The notes beneath the pieces were generated by a model, which saw only the letters and a list, made by a program, of their open reading frames with translations, searched no databases and was not told the DNA's origin. A stretch of DNA of 13,030 bases, from positions 1 to 13,030 of the forward strand of contig CAAFRY010000207.1 of assembly GCA_900765525.1 (NCBI GenBank), in the 5' to 3' direction. Within the stretch, counting starts at the first letter, position 1. The number at the start of each line of letters is the position of its first letter. Shown piece by piece: positions 1-7,065 of this stretch. Source of the DNA: an uncultured Blautia sp. (lineage in GTDB: Bacteria > Bacillota > Clostridia > Lachnospirales > Lachnospiraceae). Both the position numbers and the translations under genes were made by a program.

Positions 1-29
1 ACTTTCATAGCCCTGGCTCTTACCCTGTC

Positions 30-85
30 AAAAAAAAGTGCTGCCGCACGAATGATGATTCATTTCATCAATTTAGTGCGACAGC
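30..85 (-). terminator. Rho-independent terminator after cvpA
   Basis: Read on the minus strand, GCTGTCGCAC (85-76) pairs with GTGCGGCAGC (49-40) in a 10-bp stem with one G-U wobble. An inner TGATGA/TCATCA helix can form in the loop. The stem is followed after two bases by a run of eight T (37-30). This is the classic intrinsic-terminator layout. The 5' arm contains the last sense codons of cvpA and directly abuts its stop codon, so the terminator starts inside the gene. It would end the LysM-DUF5711-cvpA transcript. Confidence 0.85.
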
Positions 86-774
86 CCCAAAAATATCTCC
101 GCTAAAAGATTATTCTGATACAAATAGCCTGTAACCTGGTTCTCTTTTATCAAGGAAATTCCTGTCCTGGCCCACTGAGTATCCCAGAAAAGGGAAAGCA
201 GCAGAAAGATAATCCATACAATAAACAGGCCCTGTACGGCTCCCAGCACAGCTCCTCCTGCCCGGTTGATAAGGCTTAAAATAGGTAACGAAAAGATACC
301 ATTCAGCAGCCCGCTTACCAGATGCAGGATAATACTTACCACAATAAAAGTCAAAATCAGTCCGATAATTCCCAGTGCCACAGAAGCAATACTGTGGGAT
401 ATATATTCCCCAAAGCTTTCTGCCAAAAAGTGATTATAGCCCTGTGCATTGTTATTTTCCACCAGCTTATCTCGGATACTTTCCGGCAGAGGCAGGCTTT
501 CGATGAACTGATTCTGAGCCTGTGGGTCTATTTTTTCATTCAATTTCAGCTCTGTGTTTTCTGTAATGCTCTCCTCACACTTTTTCTGAATCACGTCATA
601 AACCGGAGTATTCTCCTGCAAAAATTCTGTGACATAAGGATTTATGACAAATCCCAATACCAAGGTCAATATCACGGAGGCCAGGGAAAAGGCCGTGCGT
701 ATCATCCCTCTTTGAATTCCGTTAAAAATATATCCAACGGGAATCGCTAATATCACTATAGTCAACCAATTCAT
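73..774 (-). CDS. CvpA family membrane protein
   Basis: A 233-residue integral membrane protein. Hydrophobic segments lie at about residues 1-18, 26-46, 125-150 and 172-196, with a long polar, acidic loop at about 50-122 between the second and third. The segment N170-R-A-G-G and what follows, leading into the last helix, matches the conserved Gly-rich part of the CvpA family (named for the colicin V production protein of E. coli). In Firmicutes CvpA-like proteins are linked loosely to envelope functions and have no settled biochemical role. The start is the ATG at 774, preceded by an AGGTGA ribosome site. The gene follows the DUF5711 gene by 26 bases and is probably last in that transcription unit, because a strong terminator overlaps its 3' end. 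Family assignment rests on topology and the Gly-rich motif; the function is unknown. Confidence 0.8.
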   Translation of the reverse strand: MNWLTIVILAIPVGYIFNGIQRGMIRTAFSLASVILTLVLGFVINPYVTEFLQENTPVYDVIQKKCEESITENTELKLNEKIDPQAQNQFIESLPLPESIRDKLVENNNAQGYNHFLAESFGEYISHSIASVALGIIGLILTFIVVSIILHLVSGLLNGIFSLPILSLINRAGGAVLGAVQGLFIVWIIFLLLSLFWDTQWARTGISLIKENQVTGYLYQNNLLAEIFLGLSH

Positions 775-800
775 CTTGTCTCACCTGTCTTTCGTGCCTG

Positions 801-2012
801 TCACCATTTCAGTCTAATTGTCTCAATACCGTTTTCCGAAACAAGAAGATACCTGTTTTTTGCCATCTGAAACAGCCTCTTCACTGCCCCTTCTTTCACT
901 TTACCGTCAAATTCAAGCCTGCCGCTAAGGTTATACATCTGTACCTGCTGTTCGTCAAAAAGAATTATCCTCTCTCCGCTTAGTGAAATACTCTCATATT
1001 CCGTCTCAAAGCCCTGGCTGAATTTTTCTCTCCCTGAATCCTCATAAAGTTTCATAATATATGGCTCTTCCTTGCTGTCTCCATTGATTACTATACCAAA
1101 ATAATCCTCATCGTGGAAGGTACTGACAATCTCTGACTCTGCTTCTCTGCTTAGGGTTTCCTCCGGCGCAGCTTCCCCCTGGAAAACGGAAAAACCATCG
1201 TCCCGAAACGCCACACAGGTTCCCTGGTTCAGATAAAAAAGTTCCGGTATCAGCGTATCCTGGTATGTAAAATCTGACACAATATTGTCCTCTTTATCCT
1301 GCCCCTGGTCTCCAAAATTATAGAAAACCACCCGACTGTTTATATTGCCCTCCTCTATATTGAGAAAGGAAACCCCGATTACTTCTCCTCCAGGAGAAAC
1401 TGCCAAATCCAAAGGGTAACCTGTATTCTCCATCCTGGTCTGATTCTCCACAATCGTGCTTCCGTCAGAGGCATAATAATTCACCCATGTACGCTCTCCG
1501 TCCTCCAATATAGCACCAACAGAACCTCTCTGGGAAATGTCCACCTTTAAAATGGGAAATTTGGCAGCAATAGAACCCAGAGGGCCATCCCTATTCACCA
1601 CATACATGGAGGTTCCCCTTCTATCGTAAATAACTGCCGTTTCCCCTCGAATGACACAATCCGGATTACTCATCTCATAATTCTGGCTCCAAAGAACTGT
1701 TCCGGCCTGGGACACCAGCGTAACGCCCTCATTTCCATACTTTAAAAAACTGTCTCCCAGCTTTGCATAATCAGAAGACTGGGTATCTTCATTTTCCACA
1801 GTAGAAAGCACCTGGTAATTCTGGTCCACATGAAGCCACACTGTCAGGAAAATTATCACTCCAAGCAGAACTACCGCCGCCGCCAGAAGTAAGGATTTTT
1901 TTATCCTTAAATTTCTCAGACGGCTGAGACGGAATTTATAAAGTTCCAAAACCTTATTTCCCTGACTGTCCTTTCCTCTGCTCCTAAATTTCATATATTG
2001 TTTTAAATTCAT
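801..2012 (-). CDS. DUF5711 family single-pass membrane protein, probable extracytoplasmic beta-propeller
   Basis: A 403-residue protein. Residues 1-39 are strongly basic (many Lys and Arg), then one hydrophobic helix spans about 40-60, giving an N-in, C-out signal anchor by the positive-inside rule. The remaining 340 residues are rich in beta-strand and turn patterns, with recurrent units such as 'GNEGVTLVSQAGTVLWS', 'GDSFLKY' and 'NRYLLVSENGIETIRL', which resemble propeller blades. This architecture fits the DUF5711 family of Clostridia, whose function is not known. The start ATG at 2012 is preceded by AAGGAAG. It sits 26 bases upstream of cvpA on the same strand, so the two are probably co-transcribed. 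I see no catalytic motif. The family name is recalled from overall architecture and context, not from a search. Confidence 0.72.
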   Translation of the reverse strand: MNLKQYMKFRSRGKDSQGNKVLELYKFRLSRLRNLRIKKSLLLAAAVVLLGVIIFLTVWLHVDQNYQVLSTVENEDTQSSDYAKLGDSFLKYGNEGVTLVSQAGTVLWSQNYEMSNPDCVIRGETAVIYDRRGTSMYVVNRDGPLGSIAAKFPILKVDISQRGSVGAILEDGERTWVNYYASDGSTIVENQTRMENTGYPLDLAVSPGGEVIGVSFLNIEEGNINSRVVFYNFGDQGQDKEDNIVSDFTYQDTLIPELFYLNQGTCVAFRDDGFSVFQGEAAPEETLSREAESEIVSTFHDEDYFGIVINGDSKEEPYIMKLYEDSGREKFSQGFETEYESISLSGERIILFDEQQVQMYNLSGRLEFDGKVKEGAVKRLFQMAKNRYLLVSENGIETIRLKW

Positions 2013-2032
2013 AAATTTCTTCCTTAATGTAT

Positions 2033-2146
2033 TTACTGCAAAAGCCCCGAACTGCTGCTATGCAGGAGGCAAACCGGCTTGCAAGGATGCATAACATGTC
2101 CGTTTATATCTGTAAAAAGTACTGTTTCACCTGAACAAAAATACAT
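2033..2146 (-). CDS. Possible small protein (37 aa), unrecognised
   Basis: A short reading frame beginning ATG at 2146 with GAGG five bases upstream, encoding a Cys- and aromatic-containing peptide that starts MYFCSGETVLF. The same frame stays open upstream to a GTG at 2272 (79 residues), but that GTG has no ribosome site and lies upstream of the -10 element of a candidate promoter, so the shorter version is the better guess. I recognise no family. The ribosome site and start codon fall in the loop of a CTGAAC/GTTCAG hairpin. The interval could equally be non-coding leader for the DUF5711 gene, whose start lies 20 bases downstream of this stop codon. Confidence 0.25.
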   Translation of the reverse strand: MYFCSGETVLFTDINGHVMHPCKPVCLLHSSSSGLLQ

Positions 2147-2262
2147 CTGGTCCTCGTTCAGAAATAATCCAATCCCCAGGCAAAATATACTTATCTCGTC
2201 CCAGAAACACTTCCATTTCTGGGTATGGATATATCCACCGCTTTGCCTCAAGATGTAACGTA
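2033..2262 (-). ncRNA. Candidate structured leader or small RNA upstream of the DUF5711 gene
   Basis: About 230 bases between the LysM and DUF5711 genes hold several perfect inverted repeats. CCCAGAAA/TTTCTGGG is at 2200-2207 and 2216-2223 with an 8-base loop. CTGAAC/GTTCAG is at 2131-2136 and 2156-2161. A 12-bp palindrome TGGATATATCCA lies at 2226-2237. An 8-bp long-range match, TTTGCCTC (2242-2249) with GAGGCAAA (2066-2073), could close the whole element. A candidate promoter lies just upstream. It matches no riboswitch or RNA family I can recall, and a small open frame runs through it, so the non-coding status is a hypothesis. Confidence 0.3.
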
Positions 2263-2291
2263 AGTATAGCACAAATATTTACGGGAGTAAA
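2263..2291 (-). promoter_or_regulatory. Candidate sigma-A promoter with extended -10, between LysM and DUF5711 genes
   Basis: On the minus strand the -35 element is TTTACT (2291-2286), followed by a 17-base spacer and TATACT (2268-2263), with TGC immediately before the -10 (extended -10). The -35 matches 4 of 6 and the -10 matches 5 of 6 consensus bases. The -35 overlaps the 3' end of the LysM gene. Transcription would begin near 2256 and cover the structured interval, the DUF5711 gene and cvpA. Confidence 0.45.
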
Positions 2292-3670
2292 ATTTTTTGT
2301 CCTGGATAAATCAAATCATTGACGGACAAATGATTTAACTCGCAGATTTCCCGCACTTTAGCCGTACTTCCGTAATTCTTGATACTGATTTTTGTTATGG
2401 TGTCCCCCTGCTGAATAGTATAGGAGACATGACCCTCTGCCTGGCTTTCTGCGGAATCCTCCCCTGAACCGGTCTGATTTTCTGTGTTCGTGTTTCCGCC
2501 TTCCAGGCCGTCTTCTGGGTTATCTGTTTGTCCCTGGTCTTCCCCATCTTCGCTTCCTGTATTTTGTCCAGAAGAATCCTGACTATTCTTATTTGGAGCG
2601 GCAGCATCTGTGTTTCCACTATCTGTATTCTCAGAAGACGCCTGGCCATCTACATTTCCAGCAGAAGTTTCCTGATTGTCTTCACTTTTTCCTTCGGAGG
2701 TACCGGAAATTTCCTCTTCATTCCCGGCAGGATTTTTCTGCCCTTCCGTATCCTGCTGTCCGGAACCTTCCTGCTCACTCTCATTTCCGGACTGCTCCGG
2801 GTTTTCCCACACCTTTCCGTTGACAGGGTAAACTTCATTCTCGTCTCCGGACTGTCGGTTTTTATCTATTTCTGCAATGGCCTCCTGGGTATTTTTCAAT
2901 TTATTGTAATCATTCAAATATAATACTCCTACAGCCAGAACAGCCACTGCAGCACAGACTCCTGCTGTCTTAAACAAGGGAAAGCTTCCCTTCTGCTTCT
3001 CCTCTTTTTTGTTTTTCTCCACCTTTTTCCGAAAGCTATGGACTGCAGAATCGTCCACCTCTTCACTTTTTTTCTCCTGTCGCTGGTTTTGCGCTATGAG
3101 GAAGCTGTGCATAGGCTCATTCTTTTCATAGTACACATAAAATCCGGTCTGCCGGGACATTTGTCCTTCCTCATACCGGTAAAAAGCTTCTTCCTTTTCC
3201 AAAGGCTCCATGACAAACAATATTTTATCGCTGCCCCCGAAATGGTTCAGGTGGGTTTTACAAATAATTTCATGCAGCTCCATAGAGCAGCCCGGTATGG
3301 ATAAATACCACCCCACAACCTCCTGGTCCGGAAAATATTCTTTGTTTTTCTCATATACATGATTCCAAATTTCCTGGGTAAATTCTAAGTGCTCCTGGCT
3401 TACCTCCATATCAGGCAGGGCAACAGCACTTTTTACAAACAAATAGGAAATCCCTTCTTTCCAATTGGCCTGCCCCAAAAGAATAGCTGCTATTCCTCTG
3501 TGAGAATTTTCAGATGAGATTCTACAAAGATAAGTATACGCATAATCTTCTATATAGATTTTCTGAGAGCTTCCCACCTCTCCTATCTGACGTATGTTGT
3601 TGGGAATACGGAAAAACGCTTCGTTCCCCTCTGGCTTTTGTTTTTCCTTTTCGTAGACAATTTCTATCAT
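2279..3670 (-). CDS. Membrane-anchored LysM protein with an N-terminal degenerate JAMM/MPN-like domain
   Basis: A 463-residue protein with four parts. Residues about 36-182 look like a JAB1/MPN domain: a 'KIYIEDYAYTYL' opening, 'AAILLGQ', then VVGWYLSIPG (118-127), 'ILFVMEP' and 'AFY', aligning by eye with Rpn11-type 'VVGWYHSHPG'. Both metal-binding His are replaced (L123, I125), the downstream Ser/Asp ligand pattern is absent, and the upstream catalytic Glu is not evident, so it should be inactive. Lys-rich residues 214-228 precede one transmembrane helix (about 233-252), which puts the MPN part in the cytoplasm. Residues about 271-413 are an acidic Ser/Gly/Asn/Glu linker. A LysM domain (416-463; 'YTIQQGDTITKIS', 'PGQKILLP') would bind peptidoglycan. 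The start is taken at the ATG at 3670, after an AAGGGGTGA ribosome site; an upstream in-frame start at 3709 lies before that site and is less likely. LysM is certain; the MPN assignment is by eye. Confidence 0.82.
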   Translation of the reverse strand: MIEIVYEKEKQKPEGNEAFFRIPNNIRQIGEVGSSQKIYIEDYAYTYLCRISSENSHRGIAAILLGQANWKEGISYLFVKSAVALPDMEVSQEHLEFTQEIWNHVYEKNKEYFPDQEVVGWYLSIPGCSMELHEIICKTHLNHFGGSDKILFVMEPLEKEEAFYRYEEGQMSRQTGFYVYYEKNEPMHSFLIAQNQRQEKKSEEVDDSAVHSFRKKVEKNKKEEKQKGSFPLFKTAGVCAAVAVLAVGVLYLNDYNKLKNTQEAIAEIDKNRQSGDENEVYPVNGKVWENPEQSGNESEQEGSGQQDTEGQKNPAGNEEEISGTSEGKSEDNQETSAGNVDGQASSENTDSGNTDAAAPNKNSQDSSGQNTGSEDGEDQGQTDNPEDGLEGGNTNTENQTGSGEDSAESQAEGHVSYTIQQGDTITKISIKNYGSTAKVREICELNHLSVNDLIYPGQKILLP

Positions 3671-3769
3671 AACATAAGTCACCCCTTTTTGAGGAAAAGG
3701 ATAGCACATAGTTACTGCGAAATTTAGCAGAATAAGAGGGTAGAAAATAACTTTTTAACGACAAATTTT

Positions 3770-3800
3770 CCCTGTTAAATCCGGCCGTGGATTTTCAGGG
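3770..3800. repeat. Interrupted inverted repeat between the divergent LysM and yyaC genes
   Basis: CCCTG (3770-3774) pairs with CAGGG (3796-3800), and AAATCC (3777-3782) pairs with GGATTT (3789-3794), around the 6-base loop GGCCGT. TT opposite a single T forms a small internal bulge. No T-run follows on either strand, so it is not a standard terminator. It lies in the roughly 200-base divergent intergenic region that must hold the promoters of both the LysM gene and yyaC. I could not pick a convincing -35/-10 pair for either gene. It may be an operator or part of a leader. Confidence 0.5.
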
Positions 3801-3869
3801 CTGCTCCTGGGATAAAGAAGAAAAAAGAGGAAAGAATATAGACATAAAAGTTTTAGAAAGGATAGAAAT

Positions 3870-4544
3870 ATGCCGACTTGTAAAGAAAACACTTACTACA
3901 TTGAAAATAAGCGGGCCGGAGCTGATACGAAGCTGGGCGCCCTGCTTTTTCATATTCTTACATCCTTTGAAAAAGATTTTCAGGACCTGGTGATTCTCTG
4001 TATCGGAAGCGACAGGATTACCGGAGACAGTCTTGGCCCCCTTGTAGGGCACAGTCTGTCTAAAGCCCCCTTAAAATCGACCTGGGTATATGGTACACTG
4101 AACCATCCGGTACATGCTTTAAACTTAAACGAAACCGTAAATATGGTACGACAGCGGCATCCGGAGAGCCTTGTTCTGGCCATAGACGCCTCTTTAGGCA
4201 GTCGGCGGCATCTGGGATGCCTGACCATAACCAGAGGTTCTTTAGAACCCGGTCTGGGAGTGCGGAAAAAATTACAGCCCGTGGGAGATATTTCCATCAC
4301 GGGCATTGTCAACACTTCCGGAACCTTTGACCATTTCAGCCTTCAGACTACCCGGCTGGCCACAGTGGTAGGTATGGCGGATTCCATTGTTTCCGGAATC
4401 CTGCTGGCTCACCGTCAATACTTCGGTCTGCCTTTCCTTCCCAGGCTCCCCTTCTTCCAGCCGGAACCGGAACGAACCCGCAGCTTTACAAAATCCGTTC
4501 CTTTTTCGGAAGCTGCATTTTCTTCCCCAAAGGGCAGGATATAA
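3870..4544 (+). CDS. yyaC: Spore protein YyaC (germination-protease-like fold)
   Basis: A 224-residue protein and the only confident plus-strand gene. The sequence CIGSDRITGDSLGPLVG (44-60), followed by GTLNHPVHALN (75-85), AIDASLG (104-110) and GDISITGIVN (139-148), is the conserved core of the sporulation YyaC family. That family shares the fold of germination protease (GPR) and hydrogenase maturation peptidases, with Asp residues at the putative active site (D48 or D53, D106). Its substrate is not established; homologues are restricted to endospore formers. The start ATG at 3870 is preceded by AGAAAGGAT. The recognisable domain ends near residue 183, and the last 40 or so residues are a Pro/Phe/Arg-rich tail that overlaps the oppositely oriented HD gene by 130 bases. 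The tail may not be conserved. Confidence 0.88.
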   Translation: MPTCKENTYYIENKRAGADTKLGALLFHILTSFEKDFQDLVILCIGSDRITGDSLGPLVGHSLSKAPLKSTWVYGTLNHPVHALNLNETVNMVRQRHPESLVLAIDASLGSRRHLGCLTITRGSLEPGLGVRKKLQPVGDISITGIVNTSGTFDHFSLQTTRLATVVGMADSIVSGILLAHRQYFGLPFLPRLPFFQPEPERTRSFTKSVPFSEAAFSSPKGRI

Positions 4545-5116
4545 TCCTGATGGCGGTAACCTTTTCCGAAAACCTTCCGGATGATTCTTTTTATCAAAAG
4601 GTAAGCGCCTCCCGGAAACCAAAGTCTGTAATAGTACCTGCCTATTTCACAGGTACCGCAATATTTATCAGTCAGGGTGATAATCCAGGTTTCCCAGTGG
4701 GTTGGAGGGATGGGAGTGACGGGAAACATATGTTTCAAAATCATCTCCTCCTCCAGCTTATTTAATTTAAAATATTTTTTTGCATTGTGCAGGGCTCTGC
4801 CGGGATGGGTCATAGCATGGACCGGGTCCCCGGTTTTCTTCCTGTGTTCTCTCCAATCGTACAGAAATAAGTCGTGGAGCATTCCGGCCCTGGCTGCACT
4901 TCTGGCATCCAGGTGAAAAAATTTACAGATTCTGTAATTATAGTAGGCCACATTCAGACAGTGTTGATAACAGGTTGTCGCACAGTGATGGGGATATTTT
5001 TTCATCTGCAATACATAAGGATGATGGACAAGGTCCTTGATGTAACTGTAAAATTCCTGATTACTCCCTTGTTTTTCCCTGGCCTCTCTTTTCTTCCTTT
5101 TTCTGAAATTTCTCAC
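4415..5116 (-). CDS. HD-domain metal-dependent phosphohydrolase
   Basis: A 233-residue protein with a basic N-terminus (RKRKKREAREK) and an HD domain. Probable metal ligands are H52 (in YQHCLNV), the H81-D82 pair (GMLHDLFLYDW), H104 (MTHPG), H129 (LKHMFP) and D150 (TLTDKYC). That set, with extra His between HD and the last Asp, resembles two-metal HD phosphohydrolases. The substrate cannot be told from sequence. The start is a GTG at 5116 with AGGAGG seven bases upstream, which is strong support. The last 43 codons (about residue 191 on) overlap yyaC on the other strand and are basic and low in hydrophobics. No separate terminator lies between this gene and yyaC. The gene is separated from the transketolase operon upstream by a strong terminator, so it needs its own promoter, which I could not fix; TATAGT about 20 bases before the start is a weak candidate. 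Confidence 0.85.
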   Translation of the reverse strand: MRNFRKRKKREAREKQGSNQEFYSYIKDLVHHPYVLQMKKYPHHCATTCYQHCLNVAYYNYRICKFFHLDARSAARAGMLHDLFLYDWREHRKKTGDPVHAMTHPGRALHNAKKYFKLNKLEEEMILKHMFPVTPIPPTHWETWIITLTDKYCGTCEIGRYYYRLWFPGGAYLLIKRIIRKVFGKGYRHQDYILPFGEENAASEKGTDFVKLRVRSGSGWKKGSLGRKGRPKY

Positions 5117-5185
5117 TCTGGTTCCTCCTGACTATATTTTTGTTCTCCTGCCTCTGTTCCCTGCATTCTCTGATTTTAAAATAGC

Positions 5186-5246
5186 AGAAAAGCCGCTGCA
5201 TTAAGCGAACTTCCCCAGAGGATTGTTGCGCTTAATACAGCAGCTT
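5186..5246 (-). terminator. Rho-independent terminator of the transaldolase-transketolase operon
   Basis: On the minus strand an 18-base arm (5246-5229, AAGCTGCTGTATTAAGCG) pairs along its full length with 5207-5190 (CGCTTAATGCAGCGGCTT), with two G-U wobbles, around a 21-base loop. Short T-runs (CTTTTCTGC, then ATTTT) follow. It begins 31 bases after the transketolase C-half stop codon. The stem is long and the U-tract modest. On the plus strand there is no T-run, so it acts mainly for the minus strand and insulates the HD gene. Confidence 0.85.
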
Positions 5247-5277
5247 ACTCATATCTTCATTTCTTTACCATCTGTCT

Positions 5278-6216
5278 TTACACAAATGCCTTAACTTTAG
5301 CATAAATACCTGCTGCATCAATTCCATATTTCTCCAGAAGCTTCACGGCAGGGCCGGATTCTCCGAATACGTCATTGATACCGATACGCAGCATCTTGGT
5401 AGGAGCTTTCTCAGCCAGAACTTCTGCAACAGCACCTCCAAGTCCGCCTACAACAGAATGTTCCTCTACTGTAACAACCTTTCCGGTTTCCTGAGCAGCT
5501 TTTACTACCAGCTCCTCATCCAGAGGTTTGATGGTGTGGATATTGATAACCTTTGCATCAATGCCGTCAGCAGCCAGCTTCTCAGCAGCCTGAAGAGCCT
5601 CGTTTACACAAAGGCCTGTAGCAAAGATAGTCACATCCTTACCTTCTCTCAAAACAATACCTTTTCCGATTTCAAACTTATAGTCCGGTCTGTCGTTGAT
5701 AACCGGAACAGCCAGTCTTCCAAAGCGAAGGTATACCGGTCCCTCATGATTATAAGCTGCTTCCACTGCTGCGTGAGCCTCCACATCATCAGAAGGATTC
5801 AGGATTACCATACCCGGAATGGTGCGCATCAGGGCCATATCCTCGTTGCACTGATGGCTGGCGCCGTCCTCACCTACGGAAATACCAGCATGGGTAGCAC
5901 CGATTTTTACATTTAAGTGAGGATAGCCAATAGAGTTACGAACCTGCTCAAATGCACGTCCTGCCGCAAACATAGCGAAGGTACTTGCAAATGGAACTTT
6001 TCCAACAGTAGAAAGACCTGCTGCAATACCCATCATGTTGCACTCTGCGATACCGCAGTCAATATGACGCTCCGGAAAAGCCTTTTTGAAGGTACCGGTT
6101 TTAGTAGCACCTGCCAGGTCAGCATCCAGAACTACCAGGTTATCATGCTTTTTACCCAGTTCTACTAATGCGTTGCCATAACTATCTCTTGTGGCGATTT
6201 TCTTTACTTCTGACAT
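5278..6216 (-). CDS. Transketolase, C-terminal half (pyrimidine-binding and C-terminal domains)
   Basis: A 312-residue protein that supplies the second half of a split transketolase, which moves two-carbon ketol units between sugar phosphates with thiamine diphosphate (TPP) in the non-oxidative pentose phosphate pathway. The pyrimidine-binding domain covers about residues 5-170. It includes the glutamate that activates TPP (E58 in CGIAECNMMGIAAG) and the GEDGASHQ segment (115-122). The C-terminal Rossmann-like domain runs from about 185 to 305 (GKGIVLREGKDVTIFATG through GGLGGAVAEVL). The ATG at 6216 overlaps the end of the N-half gene by 13 bases (ATGTCAGAAGTAA), so the two are translationally coupled, as expected for a heteromer made in equal amounts. 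A strong terminator follows 31 bases downstream. Split transketolases are common in Firmicutes and archaea, so this is not a frameshift. Confidence 0.94.
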   Translation of the reverse strand: MSEVKKIATRDSYGNALVELGKKHDNLVVLDADLAGATKTGTFKKAFPERHIDCGIAECNMMGIAAGLSTVGKVPFASTFAMFAAGRAFEQVRNSIGYPHLNVKIGATHAGISVGEDGASHQCNEDMALMRTIPGMVILNPSDDVEAHAAVEAAYNHEGPVYLRFGRLAVPVINDRPDYKFEIGKGIVLREGKDVTIFATGLCVNEALQAAEKLAADGIDAKVINIHTIKPLDEELVVKAAQETGKVVTVEEHSVVGGLGGAVAEVLAEKAPTKMLRIGINDVFGESGPAVKLLEKYGIDAAGIYAKVKAFV

Positions 6217-7043
6217 AATGCTTCACCTACCTTTTCCAAATCTGCCATAGCGATTTCATACTGCTCATCGTTAGGAGCCTTTCCGTGCCAGTCAGCACAG
6301 TTCTCCATAAAGGAAACTCCCTTACCTTTTACTGTTTTCATAATAATAGCTGTAGGCATACCCTTTGTAGCCTTAGCCTCATCGAAAGCAGCCTTTAACT
6401 GGTCAAAGTCATTTCCGTCTTCCACATTGATTACATGGAAATTAAAGGCCTCAAACTTTTTATCAATAGGATATGGGGAGCATACGTCCTCAATCTTACC
6501 GTCAATCTGCAGTCCGTTGTTGTCTACAATTACAGTCAGGTTGTCCAACTGTCTGTGGCCTGCAAACATAGCAGCCTCCCAAACCTGTCCTTCCTGAATC
6601 TCACCATCTCCTAAAAGGGTGTATACTCTGTAGGATGCCCCATCCAGCTTAGCGCCCATAGCCATACCTACTGCTGCGGAAATACCCTGTCCCAGAGAAC
6701 CGCTGGACATATCTACACCAGGAATGTGTTTCATATCCGGATGTCCCTGTAAATAAGAGCCCAGATGACGAAGTGTCTTTAAATCCTCTACCGGGAAATA
6801 TCCTCTGTGAGCCAGTGTGGAATACAGGCCCGGAGCTGTATGTCCTTTAGAAAGTACGAATCTGTCCCTGTCAGCCTTCTTAGGCTCTTTGGGGTCAATA
6901 TTCATTTCTTCAAAATACAAATAAGTAAATAAATCTGCTGCAGACAGGGAACCGCCCGGATGTCCTGCTTTTGCAGAATGGACAGCTGTCACAATGCTTT
7001 TGCGAATTTCGTTAGCTGTCTTCTGAAGTTCTAACTTGTTCAT
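6204..7043 (-). CDS. Transketolase, N-terminal half (TPP diphosphate-binding domain)
   Basis: A 279-residue protein carrying the diphosphate-binding domain of transketolase. Substrate and cofactor residues are visible: H28 in KAGHPGGSLS, H69 in SKGHTAPG, the GSLGQG loop (115-120), and the TPP/magnesium motif starting GDGEIQEG (145-152) and ending in VDNNGLQ (N175-N176). It must pair with the C-half encoded immediately downstream, because it lacks the activating glutamate. The start is ATG at 7043, with AGGAGG six bases upstream; an in-frame ATG at 7076 lies upstream of that ribosome site and inside the transaldolase coding end, so it is rejected. The gap to the transaldolase stop is 22 bases, giving a tight operon of transaldolase, transketolase N and transketolase C. 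Confidence 0.94.
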   Translation of the reverse strand: MNKLELQKTANEIRKSIVTAVHSAKAGHPGGSLSAADLFTYLYFEEMNIDPKEPKKADRDRFVLSKGHTAPGLYSTLAHRGYFPVEDLKTLRHLGSYLQGHPDMKHIPGVDMSSGSLGQGISAAVGMAMGAKLDGASYRVYTLLGDGEIQEGQVWEAAMFAGHRQLDNLTVIVDNNGLQIDGKIEDVCSPYPIDKKFEAFNFHVINVEDGNDFDQLKAAFDEAKATKGMPTAIIMKTVKGKGVSFMENCADWHGKAPNDEQYEIAMADLEKVGEALCQK

Positions 7044-7065
7044 TCTCTTCCTCCTGAAAAATAAA

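Noticed and set aside
1..29. ATG at 8-6 on the minus strand, possibly the start of the next gene
   Set aside because: Only a few bases remain in the window and no convincing ribosome site precedes it.
2528..2923. Hydrophobic plus-strand frame of 131 codons that looks like a membrane protein
   Set aside because: It is the complement of the acidic Ser/Gly/Glu linker of the LysM protein; the apparent hydrophobicity comes from reading Glu/Asn/Lys codons backwards.
6204..6216. Transketolase split into two frames, as if frameshifted
   Set aside because: The C-half has its own ATG in a 13-base overlap, both halves contain complete domains, and split transketolases are normal in Firmicutes.
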